From positions 1-64,000 of the forward strand of contig NZ_JACBFY010000004.1 of NCBI RefSeq assembly GCF_021401245.1: a DNA stretch of 64,000 bases. The letters run 5' to 3'. The notes below the pieces were generated by a model that made no database searches, had not been told where the DNA came from, and saw only the letters and a list, made by a program, of their open reading frames with translations. The position numbers and the translations under genes were made by a program. Source of the stretch: Pseudacidovorax sp. NFM-22. GTDB lineage: Bacteria > Pseudomonadota > Gammaproteobacteria > Burkholderiales > Burkholderiaceae_C. This document shows, piece by piece, positions 9,625 to 19,745 of the stretch. Positions within the stretch are counted from its first letter, which is position 1. Every line of letters begins with the position of its first letter.

Positions 9625-10101
9625 TCACAGCGACCTCCCGTCGAGCAGCACGCGGGCCTGCGCGGCCACCACGTCCGGCAGCGCAAAACCGGGAAAGGGC
9701 GGCAGCACCGCCTGCAGGCCGGGTGCGCTGACGGTGACCTCGATGCTGCAGCGATTGGCCAGTTGGGCGTCGCAGCTGCTGCCGTTCTCGTACACGATGC
9801 GCGAGGCCACGGTGGGCGCGACCGGCAGCCAGCCGGTGGCCTTGCGCGTGGCCTCGGTGCTGGCCGCTGCCTGACGCGCTGCCAGCGTCGGTTGATAGCG
9901 CAGCGCGGCCCGCGCCCCATCCTCCGCCGCGTTCTGCAAGCCGAAGCGGAAGGTGAACACGATCGCGTAGCACACGATGGTGTAGATGAGCGCAAAGAAC
10001 AGCAGGAACACCATCGCGTACTCCAGCGAGTACACGCCGCGCTGCACCCGCGCGGCGCGCGGCCGCGGGGCGTGGACGCGAGGGCTGCCCGTTCTCGGCA
10101 T
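9625..10101 (-). CDS. TadE/TadF-like pseudopilin
   Basis: A 158-residue protein with the motif RGVYSLEYAMVFLLFFALIY (cleavable prepilin-like helix with Glu at the +5-type position), followed by LQNAAEDGARAALRY. It is a second TadE-family pseudopilin beside the one at 9200-9610, and may correspond to TadF in other systems. Two cysteines (SSCDAQLANRC) may form a disulfide in the periplasmic part. It lies 12 nt downstream of the DUF3613 gene in the same operon. Confidence 0.85.
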   Translation of the reverse strand: MPRTGSPRVHAPRPRAARVQRGVYSLEYAMVFLLFFALIYTIVCYAIVFTFRFGLQNAAEDGARAALRYQPTLAARQAAASTEATRKATGWLPVAPTVASRIVYENGSSCDAQLANRCSIEVTVSAPGLQAVLPPFPGFALPDVVAAQARVLLDGRSL

Positions 10102-10113
10102 GTCGGTCGTCGT

Positions 10114-10575
10114 TCAGCGGGCGCCGCCGGTGGACGTGCCCGTGCCGGTGCCACCCGGGCGCACCGACACCGAGGAGCCGTACCGGTCGGGAATGGGGTG
10201 GTTGAAGCTGTTCAGGTAGCGCTCGTAGCTGCGGTGCGCCACCTCGCCCGGGATGGGGCGCGGCGTGGCCGAGGCCATCGTGCCGCTGCGCTGCAAGGCC
10301 AGCAGACGCTGCGTGGCCGCGCCGACCGGCAGCGCAGGCGGGTCGGTGGCGGCGGCCGTCTCGTCCAGGGCCGCGCCACTGCCGCCCGCGGGTGCGACCG
10401 ACGGGGCAGGCACCGGCGCAGCCGCCGCCGGGCTCGGTGCGACCTGCACGGGCGTCACCTGCCGGCTGTCCGCCGATGCCGATGCGGCCGGTGGCACCGC
10501 CGAGGTCTGGGCCCGGGCCGGTGCGGCCGCGAGCAGGCCCAGGAGCAGCAGGGAAAGCAGGGTCGTCTTCGTCAT
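10114..10575 (-). CDS. DUF3613 exported protein of tad locus
   Basis: A 153-residue protein with a signal peptide (MTKTTLLSLLLLGLLAAAPARAQ), a low-complexity Ala/Pro linker and a conserved core ATQRLLALQRSG...PIPGEVAHRSYERYLNSF. The core matches my memory of DUF3613, which is found in betaproteobacterial tad operons and has no assigned function. The start ATG overlaps the tadD stop by 4 nt (ATGA), indicating translational coupling. Confidence 0.75.
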   Translation of the reverse strand: MTKTTLLSLLLLGLLAAAPARAQTSAVPPAASASADSRQVTPVQVAPSPAAAAPVPAPSVAPAGGSGAALDETAAATDPPALPVGAATQRLLALQRSGTMASATPRPIPGEVAHRSYERYLNSFNHPIPDRYGSSVSVRPGGTGTGTSTGGAR

Positions 10576-11450
10576 GGCGTCCTTCCGGTGTCGGGGGCGT
10601 TGGGCGCGCGCTCCGCGGCGCTCGCGGTGGTGGCTGCGGCGGTCCTCGGCAGGCTGGCTCGGATGGCGGTGCGCAGGGCCAGGCCGCCGGGCGCGAAGCC
10701 GGCCGGCAGGTCGGCGGTGGCCGCAGGCGCGCCCCCGCCGGCCAGGTCGCGCGCCGCCTGGCGGATGGCCTCGCGGCTGGCCGGGGGCAGGCGCTGGGCG
10801 TCCATCAGCGCGCTCGCCTGATCGGTGCGGCCGCTGGCTTCCAGGTAGAGGGCGAGGTTGGCCTGCACCTGCGCTTGGTCGGGGCGCAGCTGGGCCGCCT
10901 GCATCAGCGGCACGCGCGCCGCGTCGATGCGGCCGGCGCGCAGCAGGGCGTAGCCCAGGTCGCTCAGCAGCAGGCCGTCGGTGGGCGTGCTGCGGCGGGC
11001 CTGCTCCATCAGGCGCGCGGCTTCGGCGAAGTCGCCCTTGCCGCCCGCCAGCAGGCCCAGGCCGTGGTAGCCGGCCGCTTCGAGCGGCGTGCCCACGAGG
11101 CGCCGGTACGCGGCGGCACTGGCGGCGTCCTGCCCGGTCTGGCGCAGCGCGTCGGCGCGCAGGCGCGTCGAGGCCGGCGTCACGCCGTGGCGCGCCTCCA
11201 GCGCATCCACGTGGGCCAGCGAGGCGAACCACAGGCCGTCCTGCTGCATGCGCTCGACCAGGCGCAGGTAGGTGCCCGCGCTGTCGATGGCGCCCGCGCC
11301 CTCGGTGCCGGCGTCGGCCGCCGCCTGCATGGTCTGCCGCTCGCGCGCGGCATCCGCGCCCGGGTATTCCGAGCGCGGCGTGCCGCTGCAGGCCGCAAGG
11401 CCCAGGCAGAGCAGGCCCAGGGCGAGGCTGGAAGGCTTGGGGGGTGTCAT
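10572..11450 (-). CDS. tadD: TadD, TPR lipoprotein
   Basis: A 292-residue lipoprotein: signal SLALGLLCLGLAACSG with the lipobox Cys after Ala-Ala. Tetratricopeptide repeats follow (about residues 55-235, for example LLLSDLGYALLRAGRIDAA and AQVQANLALYLEASGRTDQA). In Tad systems this is the pilotin-like outer-membrane lipoprotein that helps the RcpA secretin. It overlaps the tadC stop and the next gene start by 4 nt each. The frame is open far upstream into tadC, but only this start gives a lipobox. Confidence 0.9.
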   Translation of the reverse strand: MTPPKPSSLALGLLCLGLAACSGTPRSEYPGADAARERQTMQAAADAGTEGAGAIDSAGTYLRLVERMQQDGLWFASLAHVDALEARHGVTPASTRLRADALRQTGQDAASAAAYRRLVGTPLEAAGYHGLGLLAGGKGDFAEAARLMEQARRSTPTDGLLLSDLGYALLRAGRIDAARVPLMQAAQLRPDQAQVQANLALYLEASGRTDQASALMDAQRLPPASREAIRQAARDLAGGGAPAATADLPAGFAPGGLALRTAIRASLPRTAAATTASAAERAPNAPDTGRTP

Positions 11451-12406
11451 CTCATGCTCCCGACCGAACGGACGATTGCCAGGAAACCGGGGCCCGCGGT
11501 GACCACCAGCAGCGCGGGCAGCAGCGTGGTGACCATGATCACGGTCATCTTCACGGTGATGCGGCCGATGCGCTCCTTCATCTCCATGCGGCGGCGCTCG
11601 CGCAACCGCTCGCTGAAGATGCGCAGTGGCTCCTGCACGGCGCCGCCGTGGCGGTCCACCTGCACCAGCAGCATCACCAGGCTGGCCAGGTCCTCGTTGG
11701 CATGCAGCGTGGCCAGGCGCTGCAGCGAATGCTCGCGGGTGCGGCCCTGGGCGTACTGCCGGTTGGCGATGCCCAGCTCGAAGCCCAGCACGCGCAGCAC
11801 ATGGTGGAAGTCGGTGGCCATGATCTGCAGGCTCTGGTCCAGGCTCAGGCCCACGCCCTGCAGCAGGCGCAGCAGGTCGACGAAGAGCGGCAGCTCCTGC
11901 GCCACCTGCTCGCGGCGGTCCGCAGCGCGTCGTGCCAGCAGCCACTTGGGGCCCATGAAGCCGAGGGTGAAGCCGAAGGCCAGCCCGGCCATCGCCTTGG
12001 CCGGCGTCTGGCTGCCCGCCCACGCCATGTAGACCAGCACCGGCAGCAGCAGCGCCAGCCCCAGGCGCAGCAGCAGGAAGATGAGCTGCGCCCGCACGGC
12101 CGGAAAGCCGCACTGGTCGATCAGGCGCCGGTCCTCGTCGGCCACCAGCGCGCGGCCCAGGCGCGTGTCCAGCCAGTGCACCGGCAGGTCGCTGGCGCTG
12201 GGGGCGGCCAGGGGCGCATGCAGGCTGGGGTCGCCGGCCTGGCTCAGGCTGGCGCCATGGGCCAGGGCGCGGTCCAGCGCGCGCTCGTGGCGCAGCCGGC
12301 GCAGCTCGGCACTGATGAGGGCGGCGCCCAGCACCAGCAGGCCCAGGGCGAGCACCGCCACGCTGAGGGCGGCGAGCAGGGTGGGGCTGAGTTGCTGCGG
12401 CATCAC
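11447..12406 (-). CDS. tadC: TadC, inner-membrane platform protein
   Basis: A 319-residue type II secretion F family protein. It has an N-terminal membrane segment, a cytoplasmic T2SSF domain (ELPLFVDLLRLLQGVGLSLDQSLQIMA) and a C-terminal pair of hydrophobic segments (TLLPALLVVTAGPGFLAI). With TadB it forms the inner-membrane base on which the TadA ATPase acts. The start overlaps the tadB stop by 4 nt. Confidence 0.92.
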   Translation of the reverse strand: MMPQQLSPTLLAALSVAVLALGLLVLGAALISAELRRLRHERALDRALAHGASLSQAGDPSLHAPLAAPSASDLPVHWLDTRLGRALVADEDRRLIDQCGFPAVRAQLIFLLLRLGLALLLPVLVYMAWAGSQTPAKAMAGLAFGFTLGFMGPKWLLARRAADRREQVAQELPLFVDLLRLLQGVGLSLDQSLQIMATDFHHVLRVLGFELGIANRQYAQGRTREHSLQRLATLHANEDLASLVMLLVQVDRHGGAVQEPLRIFSERLRERRRMEMKERIGRITVKMTVIMVTTLLPALLVVTAGPGFLAIVRSVGSMR

Positions 12407-13426
12407 AGCCTCGCCACCCGGTACAGCAGCACCGCGCCCAGCAGCTGCAGGCCCGCGCCGCCGAAGACCATCATGCGGCCCGTGCCGTCATGCCACATGC
12501 GCAGGAAGTAGTCGGGGTTGTTGGTGACGATCAGCCCGCCCACGATGAGCGGCAGCAGGCCGAGGATCCAGGCCGACAGCCGGGTCTCGGCCGACAGTGC
12601 CTGCAGCTCCTGGTCGGCCTGCTCGCGGTCGCGGATGAAGTGCGCCAGCCGCTCCAGCAGCAGGTCTGCACGGCCGCCGTAGCGCACGCCCAGGCCCAGC
12701 ACGGCGGCCATCAGGTGCAGCTCCTGCACGCGCACGCTCTCGGCCGTCTGCGCCAGCGCACGGTCCAGGTCCACGCCTGCACGTACCAGACCGGCGGTGC
12801 GCTCCAGGTAGGCCCGCAGCGGCTCGCGCGCACTCGGAATGGCCAGCTGGAAGGCCGCCTGCGTCGAGTTGCCCACGGTGATGAGCCGCACCATCGCATC
12901 GATGAAGCCGGGCAGCTGGCGCACCAGCCGGCGGCGGAATTTCTGCACCCGCCACCAGAGGAAGAAGGCCGACAGCGGCAGCAGCACGGCCAGTGCCGCG
13001 ACCACGCCGGGCGCCGAGGCCAGCAGGCCTGCCAGCGACACCAGGATCCCCAGGGCCAGCGCGCCCAGGCCGAGCTGGGGCGCCGACACCGCGCCCTGCA
13101 GCCAGGGCGGCAGCAGCTCGTCGAGGCGGCCGCGGCCGGACGTGCTGGCCGCGGTGGCCGCCTCGGTCGTCGCGGCCCAGGGGTCGACCAGCGTGCCATC
13201 GGCGGGTGCGGACGCCAGCGGCTGTGCACTGGCGGGCGTCGACAGCGGTGCCGGCCTGGCGCGCGGCACGGCGTCGTTGTCGGCCAGCCCGGCGAGCTGT
13301 TCGCCCAGGTGGCGCGCAGCGGCGGCCCGGCCCTGGCGTGTGGCCGCCCACTGCCACAGCAGAAGGCCGGCGGCGGCCAGCATCAGGGCCACGGCCGCCA
13401 GCAGCAGCAGGTCGATGCGCGGCGAC

Positions 13427-13434
<8 letters not shown>
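12403..13434 (-). CDS. tadB: TadB, inner-membrane platform protein
   Basis: A 343-residue protein starting at a GTG (VAESPRIDLLLLAAVALML). It overlaps the tadA end by 8 nt. It has an N-terminal transmembrane helix, a variable Ala-rich linker, two central helices, and the T2SSF domain (RRLVRQLPGFIDAMVRLITVG) with a hydrophobic C-terminus. It is the partner of TadC in the Flp pilus base. A longer frame exists upstream, but it lies entirely inside tadA. Confidence 0.9.
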
Positions 13435-14752
<1,318 letters not shown>

Positions 14753-14757
14753 GGCGC

Positions 14758-16074
14758 TCAACCCTCTTTCTTCCACAGGCTGCCGATCTGCTTGCCCAAT
14801 GCACGCCAGCGGGCTGGCGACGCGGTGGCGCCGCGCGGTGCGCTGGCGCCCGGGCCGCCGCCGGGCAGCGATTCGCGCAGGCTGCGCGCCATCGCGGCCA
14901 CCGCCTGGGTGTAGGCATCGCTGCGCGCGGTACGCACCAGCATCTCGCCGCGGCTGGCGGCTGCGTTGAGCGCGGCAGCGCGCGCCGGCACCACATGGGC
15001 CAGCGGCAGTTCGAGCCGCGCTGCGATCTCGCGCGCGGACAACTCCACATGGCTGTCGAACTTGTTGACCACCAGCGCGAAGCCCTGCAGGTCCAAGCCC
15101 TTGGCCTTCAGGTCCTTGAGCAGCGCGGCGGTGGAGACGATGGCGCCGATGCTCTGGTCGCACACCACCCATACGCGGTCGGCCTCGCGGGCCGTCTGGG
15201 CGATGAAGTCCACCGACGAGAAGCCGCCCAGGTCGGCCACCTGCAGGTCGAAGAAGTCGGCCAGGCGGCGGATCAGCTGGGCCGAGTCGGCATGCGAGAT
15301 CTCGCGCACCTGCGCCAGGCTGGCGGGCAGCGGCAGCAGGGCCACGCCGCTGTCGTGGTGGGCCAGCGCGGTCTGCAGCAGCGTGGGGTCGATGCGGCGC
15401 AGGTTGCGCACGCCGTCCACGAAGCTGAACTCGCTGGGCGTGTCCAGGTACAGCAGCGCATCGCGCGCGGGCAGGCCCAGGTCGAGCAGGGCGACGCCGC
15501 GGCGCTGCGTGGCCGTGGCGCTGCGCTGTGCGGCGCCCGGGCCGCCCCGCTGTTCCTGCAGCAGCAGGGCCAGGCTGGTGGCCAGCGTGGTGGTGCCCAC
15601 GCCGGCGCGTGCGCCCAGCAGTGCGAGCGTGCCGCCGCGCACGCTGCGCTGCGTGGCGGCACGCCGCTGCATCAGTGCCCGCAGCGTGACCTGGGCATCC
15701 TCCGGCGCACCGGCCAGGTCGATGAAGTCGTCCACGCCGGCACGCAGGGCGCCCAGCGTGGCGGCGGGGTCGGTGGCCAGGCCGGCGGCGGCCACCGGCA
15801 GCGTGGGCCAGTCCTGCCGCAGCTGCTGCAGCAGGGCGGCCGCGTCGTCGGCGCCGCCACCGCCGAAGTCGATCAGCACCGCCTGCGGCGACAGCATGCC
15901 GATGCGCTCCGCGATGCCTGCGCCCGCGCGCAGGGGCACCACCACGCCCTGGCCTGCGAGTGCGTCGGTCATCCAGGCCACGCGGGCCGGGTCGGCGCAC
16001 ACGAACACGTAGGTGGCGGTGCCGGCGTCGGGAAAGCGGTCGCGCGGGGCGTTCATGGCGCTGTCTTCGTTCAC
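14758..16074 (-). CDS. tadZ: TadZ/CpaE-like localisation ATPase
   Basis: A 438-residue protein with an N-terminal receiver-like domain (residues about 20-135, with LIDFGGGG where the phospho-Asp would be). A ParA/MinD-like ATPase domain follows, whose P-loop is the deviant GARAGVGTTTLA typical of CpaE/TadZ proteins. TadZ places the Tad machine at the cell pole in other bacteria. Start MNEDSAMNAPRD; the inner Met is also possible. Its stop is 5 nt from the tadA start. Confidence 0.9.
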   Translation of the reverse strand: MNEDSAMNAPRDRFPDAGTATYVFVCADPARVAWMTDALAGQGVVVPLRAGAGIAERIGMLSPQAVLIDFGGGGADDAAALLQQLRQDWPTLPVAAAGLATDPAATLGALRAGVDDFIDLAGAPEDAQVTLRALMQRRAATQRSVRGGTLALLGARAGVGTTTLATSLALLLQEQRGGPGAAQRSATATQRRGVALLDLGLPARDALLYLDTPSEFSFVDGVRNLRRIDPTLLQTALAHHDSGVALLPLPASLAQVREISHADSAQLIRRLADFFDLQVADLGGFSSVDFIAQTAREADRVWVVCDQSIGAIVSTAALLKDLKAKGLDLQGFALVVNKFDSHVELSAREIAARLELPLAHVVPARAAALNAAASRGEMLVRTARSDAYTQAVAAMARSLRESLPGGGPGASAPRGATASPARWRALGKQIGSLWKKEG

Positions 16075-16081
16075 GAAGGGC

Positions 16082-17413
16082 TCATCGCGAGAAGCCGGGC
16101 AGGCTCGTGCTGCCGGGCACGTTGCCAGTGAAGATCGAGCGCCACACCGGGCCGTCGCGCTGCTCGTTGGCGCCGGGCAGGTAGGGCGACAGGTCGGTGC
16201 CGCGGGCGATGGGCCGCACCAGGTGCGGCGTGACCACGATCACCAGCTCCTTCTCGCTCATCTGGTAGCGGTTCTGCTTGAAGAAGGTGCCCAGCACGGG
16301 CAGGTCGCCCAGCAGTGGCACCTTGTCGGCGTTGGAGCTGGTGCTGCGGCTGACCAGCCCGCCGATGATGAAGCTCTCGCCATCGCCCAGCTCCACCGTG
16401 GTGTCGGCGCGGCGCGTGGTGATGGCGGGCACGGGCACGCCGTTGAGGCTCAGGGCGTTGGTATAGTCGAGGTCGCTGGCCTCGGGCGCCACCTTGAGCG
16501 CGATGCGGTCGTCGCCCAGCACCGTGGGCGTGAGCGTCAGGCCGATGCCGAAGGGCTTGTATTCGATGGAGGTGGTGCCCAGCCCCTGCGGCACCGGGAT
16601 GGGCAGCTCGCCGCCCGACAGGAAGCTGGCGCTTTGCCCCGAAAGGGCCACCAGCGTGGGCTCGGCCAGCACCCGGGCCAGGCCGTTGCCTTCGAGGAAG
16701 CCCACGTTCAGGCCGATGCCGGCGCGGCCGAAGTTGAACAGCAGGTTGAAGGCCTGCGACAGCGGGTTGTTGGCGTCGGTGGTGAGCGAGCCGTCGGTGT
16801 TGTAGGTGGTGCTCTTGAGCGAGGTGGGCGTGAACACGCCGAAGCTGAAGCCGTGCGAGTTGGCCCGCGTGCTGAAGATGTTGAGCCCGGCCTGCTTGAG
16901 CACGCTGCGGTTGAACTCCACCACCTTCACGTCGACCTGCACCGTGTGGCTCTTCACCTGCACGCTGGAGCGGTCGGTCAGCGTGGCCTTGTCGGGGAAG
17001 GCCGCCAGCGCGGTCTCACGCGCCTGGCGGTGCTCGGGCAGGCTCTCGCTGCTGCCTTCGAGCACGGCGGTGCGGCGCTGGACCTCGATGGCGTAGGTGC
17101 GGCCGGCCGCTTTGCCCTTCTCCCACACGATCAGCGAGGTGCCTCCTGCGGCCTTGCCGGTGATGACCAGCCGCGCCGCCGGCGAGCCCGGCGTGCGGCG
17201 GGCGATGGTGACGCCGGCCACCGCCTCGTCGGCAATGGCGATGCGCTCCACCGCGCCGTCGAAGACCAGTTCCTTCTGGGTGCCCATGGTCAGCACCAGC
17301 CGGGCCGGGTCGGCGGCCGGCGTGAGCGCCAGGGCCGTGGGCGCGGCCGCGGGTGCGAGCAAGGCGACGGCCAGCACGGTGGGCATCGGAAGGCGGCGGG
17401 GACGCAGGCGCAT
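16082..17413 (-). CDS. rcpA: RcpA/CpaC secretin of the Tad pilus
   Basis: The outer-membrane channel of the Flp pilus, about 443 residues. It has a signal peptide (MRLRPRRLPMPTVLAVALL...ALA). An N-terminal pilus-formation domain (BON/N0-like) follows (LVLTMGTQKELVFDGAVERIAIAD). The secretin domain carries FLSGGELPIPVPQG, GIGLTLTPTVL and FIIGGLVSRSTSSNADKVPLLGDLPVLG. ATG 17452 is an alternative start closer to the cpaB stop (17460), but it would give a longer, less typical n-region. No clear Shine-Dalgarno decides between them. Confidence 0.93.
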   Translation of the reverse strand: MRLRPRRLPMPTVLAVALLAPAAAPTALALTPAADPARLVLTMGTQKELVFDGAVERIAIADEAVAGVTIARRTPGSPAARLVITGKAAGGTSLIVWEKGKAAGRTYAIEVQRRTAVLEGSSESLPEHRQARETALAAFPDKATLTDRSSVQVKSHTVQVDVKVVEFNRSVLKQAGLNIFSTRANSHGFSFGVFTPTSLKSTTYNTDGSLTTDANNPLSQAFNLLFNFGRAGIGLNVGFLEGNGLARVLAEPTLVALSGQSASFLSGGELPIPVPQGLGTTSIEYKPFGIGLTLTPTVLGDDRIALKVAPEASDLDYTNALSLNGVPVPAITTRRADTTVELGDGESFIIGGLVSRSTSSNADKVPLLGDLPVLGTFFKQNRYQMSEKELVIVVTPHLVRPIARGTDLSPYLPGANEQRDGPVWRSIFTGNVPGSTSLPGFSR

Positions 17414-17459
17414 GGTCGTGGTCGGTGAGGGGCGGGCGGTGGGCGGGGCCATGGCGCGA

Positions 17460-18464
17460 TCAGTAGCGCACCGTCTCGCGACGGTCGCCACGGATCACTT
17501 CCACCTCCAGGCCGGCCGGGGTGGGGCGTGCGCCCGAAGAGGCTGGAGCGGCGGCCACGGTCCGGCGCACGGTCCGGTTGCCGCCGTTGGCCAGGTCCTC
17601 CACGGCCAGGCCGGCCTGGGCGCGGTCGATGCCGTCGAGGAGCGCGCGGGCCTTGTCGCCGCGCGCGGCGGGCAGCGGCTGCAGTGCGGGCGGCAAGTCG
17701 GCGAACAGACGCGGATCGGGCTCGGCGGTGTCGGCCGGATTGCGCAGCGCCAGCAGCAGGCGGCCGTTGTTCTCGACCAGCACCAGCCGGTTCACGTCGG
17801 CCACGGGCACGGCCAGCACGGCGGTGCGGGCGGCTTCGACGCGCTGGCCGCCGGTGGATGCGCTGGTCGCGCTGCTGACGCGGCCGTTGCCGGCGTCCGC
17901 ACGGTGGGCGTTGCCGTCGAGGGAGGCCTGACCGAAGGCCAGCACGCGCAGGCGCGCGAGCAGCAGCCGCGCCTGGCTGCGCTCGATGTCTCGCCCATCG
18001 GCCTTGAGGGTGAAGAAGACATCCACGTAGTCGCCGGGCGTCACGCGGTTGCCGACGCCGATGACCTCGTCCACCTTGACGGCCACGGCGCGCTCGCCCT
18101 CGGCCAGCTTGAGGGCGAGGCCCGTGCTCAGCTGCGCTTCGAGCACCGGCGTGCCGGCACCCAGGTCCAGCACCGGCACGCGGCCGGCCACGTCGGCCGT
18201 GGTGCGGAAGGCGCCGGCCGGGTCGATGGGCAACTGCGCCAGCTGCAGCGCGTCGGCGGGGATCGGCTGGCCGGCCGGCACGGCCTTGCTCGTCACCACC
18301 ACCGCATAGGTGGCGGCGGGCGCGGCGGTAGCCGGGGCGCTGGCGGCGGGTGCCGCCGCCGTGCGGACGGGCGCCGGGTTGCGGCTCAGCAGCCACGCAT
18401 ACACCGCCAGCGCCACGGCCAGCAGCACGAGGAGAACGGCCAGGATCTTGGAGAAGCGGAGCAT
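17460..18464 (-). CDS. cpaB: CpaB/RcpC, Flp pilus assembly protein
   Basis: A 334-residue protein with an N-terminal membrane anchor (MLRFSKILAVLLVLLAVALAVYAW). A SAF/antifreeze-like domain follows (VVVTSKAVPAGQPIPADALQL), then an RcpC region (GDYVDVFFTLKADGRDIERSQARLLLARLRVLA). Family members sit in the periplasm and modulate the secretin. It is in the second position upstream of rcpA, as in most tad operons, with a 55-nt gap from the peptidase gene. Confidence 0.9.
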   Translation of the reverse strand: MLRFSKILAVLLVLLAVALAVYAWLLSRNPAPVRTAAAPAASAPATAAPAATYAVVVTSKAVPAGQPIPADALQLAQLPIDPAGAFRTTADVAGRVPVLDLGAGTPVLEAQLSTGLALKLAEGERAVAVKVDEVIGVGNRVTPGDYVDVFFTLKADGRDIERSQARLLLARLRVLAFGQASLDGNAHRADAGNGRVSSATSASTGGQRVEAARTAVLAVPVADVNRLVLVENNGRLLLALRNPADTAEPDPRLFADLPPALQPLPAARGDKARALLDGIDRAQAGLAVEDLANGGNRTVRRTVAAAPASSGARPTPAGLEVEVIRGDRRETVRY

Positions 18465-18519
18465 GGCGGGCGGGCGGTTCAGTTCGGGTCGAGGGGGACG
18501 CGGCCGGCGTACGCCCGGC

Positions 18520-19059
18520 TCATTGCGGCACCCGCCATGCCAGCCACCCGAGGGCAGCCAGCGCCAGGTAGGCGGCGTAGGGAATCGGCCGGTGGGCCGA
18601 AGGCGATGCCGCGCCGTCCGCGTTGCGGCCGGAAAGCGCCAGCATCAGCCGGGGAAAGAGGGGCCAACGCCGTAGCGCGAGCACGGCCAGCGCATGGGCG
18701 AAGGCGAGCAGACTGCCGACGATGGCGATCGGCGCCAGCGGCGCCAGACCCACCCACAGGCCGAGCGCGGCGGCGAACTTGACGTCGCCGGCGCCCATGA
18801 GGCCCAGGGCGTAGAAGGGAAGCAGGACGGCGAAGGCCGCGCCCGCGCCCACGAGTGCCGCAGGCCAGTCCAGGCCCGGCAACGCGGCGCCGAACGCCAG
18901 CGAGAGCAAGGCGCCCACCATGCCGGCCAGGACCAGCAGGTTGGGCACCTTGCGCCAGCGGAGGTCGCAGAAGACCGCACCGGCGAGCCACAGCAGGAGG
19001 AGGGGCTGCATGGGCGAGGCGGCGCGTTCTGGAGCAGCGGGCAGGTCCAGGTGGCTCAC
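18520..19059 (-). CDS. tadV: TadV/CpaA-type prepilin peptidase
   Basis: A 179-residue A24 aspartic peptidase that matures Flp and the TadE-like pseudopilins. The catalytic aspartates sit in FCDLRWRKVPN and in MGAGDVKFAAALG (the GxGD motif), between several transmembrane segments. The start is a GTG whose first bases overlap the flp stop (GTGA), so synthesis is coupled to pilin translation. Confidence 0.92.
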   Translation of the reverse strand: MSHLDLPAAPERAASPMQPLLLLWLAGAVFCDLRWRKVPNLLVLAGMVGALLSLAFGAALPGLDWPAALVGAGAAFAVLLPFYALGLMGAGDVKFAAALGLWVGLAPLAPIAIVGSLLAFAHALAVLALRRWPLFPRLMLALSGRNADGAASPSAHRPIPYAAYLALAALGWLAWRVPQ

Positions 19060-19235
19060 GCACCCGTGGCGACGCTCTTGACCTTGGTGAAGATGGCTTC
19101 CAGCGTGGTCTGGACGGCGCCGTCGGTGCCGAAGATGGCGACCAGCATCAGGGCCATCAGCCCCGCGATGATTCCGTACTCGATGGCGGTGGCGCCTTCT
19201 TCATCACGCAGGAAACGAACGATTGCAGCTTTCAT
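19056..19235 (-). CDS. flp: Flp type IVb major pilin
   Basis: A 59-residue pilin precursor that begins MKAAIVRFLRDEEG. The cleavage site is Gly before ATAIEYGIIAG, with the invariant Glu-Tyr pair, followed by a hydrophobic helix LMALMLVAIFG and a short C-terminal tail. GAGG lies 7 nt upstream as ribosome-binding site. It is the first gene of the tad operon, the usual position for the abundantly expressed pilin. Confidence 0.93.
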   Translation of the reverse strand: MKAAIVRFLRDEEGATAIEYGIIAGLMALMLVAIFGTDGAVQTTLEAIFTKVKSVATGA

Positions 19236-19286
19236 GGTTGACCTCGCAAAGTGGTAGCAGAACGACAGGGGCCCGAAGGCGAGTTC

Positions 19287-19316
19287 ATGCTAGGTTCCGG
19301 TAACTTCCTGTATCAA
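19287..19316 (-). promoter_or_regulatory. Candidate sigma-70 promoter of the flp/tad operon
   Basis: On the minus strand TTGATA (5 of 6 to the -35 consensus) is followed after 18 nt by TAGCAT (4 of 6 to the -10). This would give a leader of about 45 nt before the flp start at 19235. Found by eye only. Confidence 0.35.
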
Positions 19317-19526
19317 TAAGATGGAAGTATTCACATTTGCGAGGCCGTCCGGAGCCGTCACTGCGGTGGCTTCAGCCATCCGTCATCGGCTGCATCAGCC
19401 AAACGGATGAGGCCTGATCTTCAAGTTGTTGAAATCAAAGGAAAAATTTCCCTGAATTGCAGCTGAACAAGATGCACCAAAAAGATGCATTTCAGAAATC
19501 GCCCAGTTACGGCCGTGTCACGCGAT

Positions 19527-19540
19527 GCGTTACGTAACGC
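19527..19540. repeat. Perfect 14-bp palindrome, possible operator
   Basis: GCGTTACGTAACGC reads the same on both strands. It has no loop or T-run, so it is not a terminator. It lies about 290 bp upstream of flp, a plausible distance for an activator site, but the bound protein is unknown. Confidence 0.4.
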
Positions 19541-19745
19541 GCCTTTTGACATTCAGGCCACAAAGCAAGGGAAAACGTTGAATAGTTCACGCCCACGCCG
19601 TAGGGGCATTGGGCGGGGTCAGCTGCTGCTGGAAGGGGTGGACAAAGCCGGTCGATGCAGACGAAACGCCATGCGCCGAGCGCGGCGGACGCATCGCGCC
19701 ACGGAGGGAGCGCCTGTGACCGGCCCTCGCGGGCCGCGGCGGGCG

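Larger units (their letters stand above)
19236..19745. other. 510-bp intergenic region upstream of flp
   Basis: I see no convincing gene here. The half near flp is notably AT-richer than the surroundings, as expected for a regulated promoter region. It holds the candidate promoter above, a direct repeat GATGCA-N7-GATGCA at 19471-19489, and a perfect 14-bp palindrome GCGTTACGTAACGC at 19527-19540. The half near 19745 is GC-rich 3' flank of the transpeptidase gene. Confidence 0.6.

Noticed and set aside
9611-9973. Extended TadE start at 9973
   Set aside because: The extra 120 residues overlap the preceding pseudopilin gene out of frame and lack pilin features.
19236-19500. Sigma-54 (-24/-12) promoter upstream of flp, suggested by the linked sigma-54 regulator
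   Set aside because: Scanning the minus strand by eye for GG-N10-GC in the right context gave no acceptable match.
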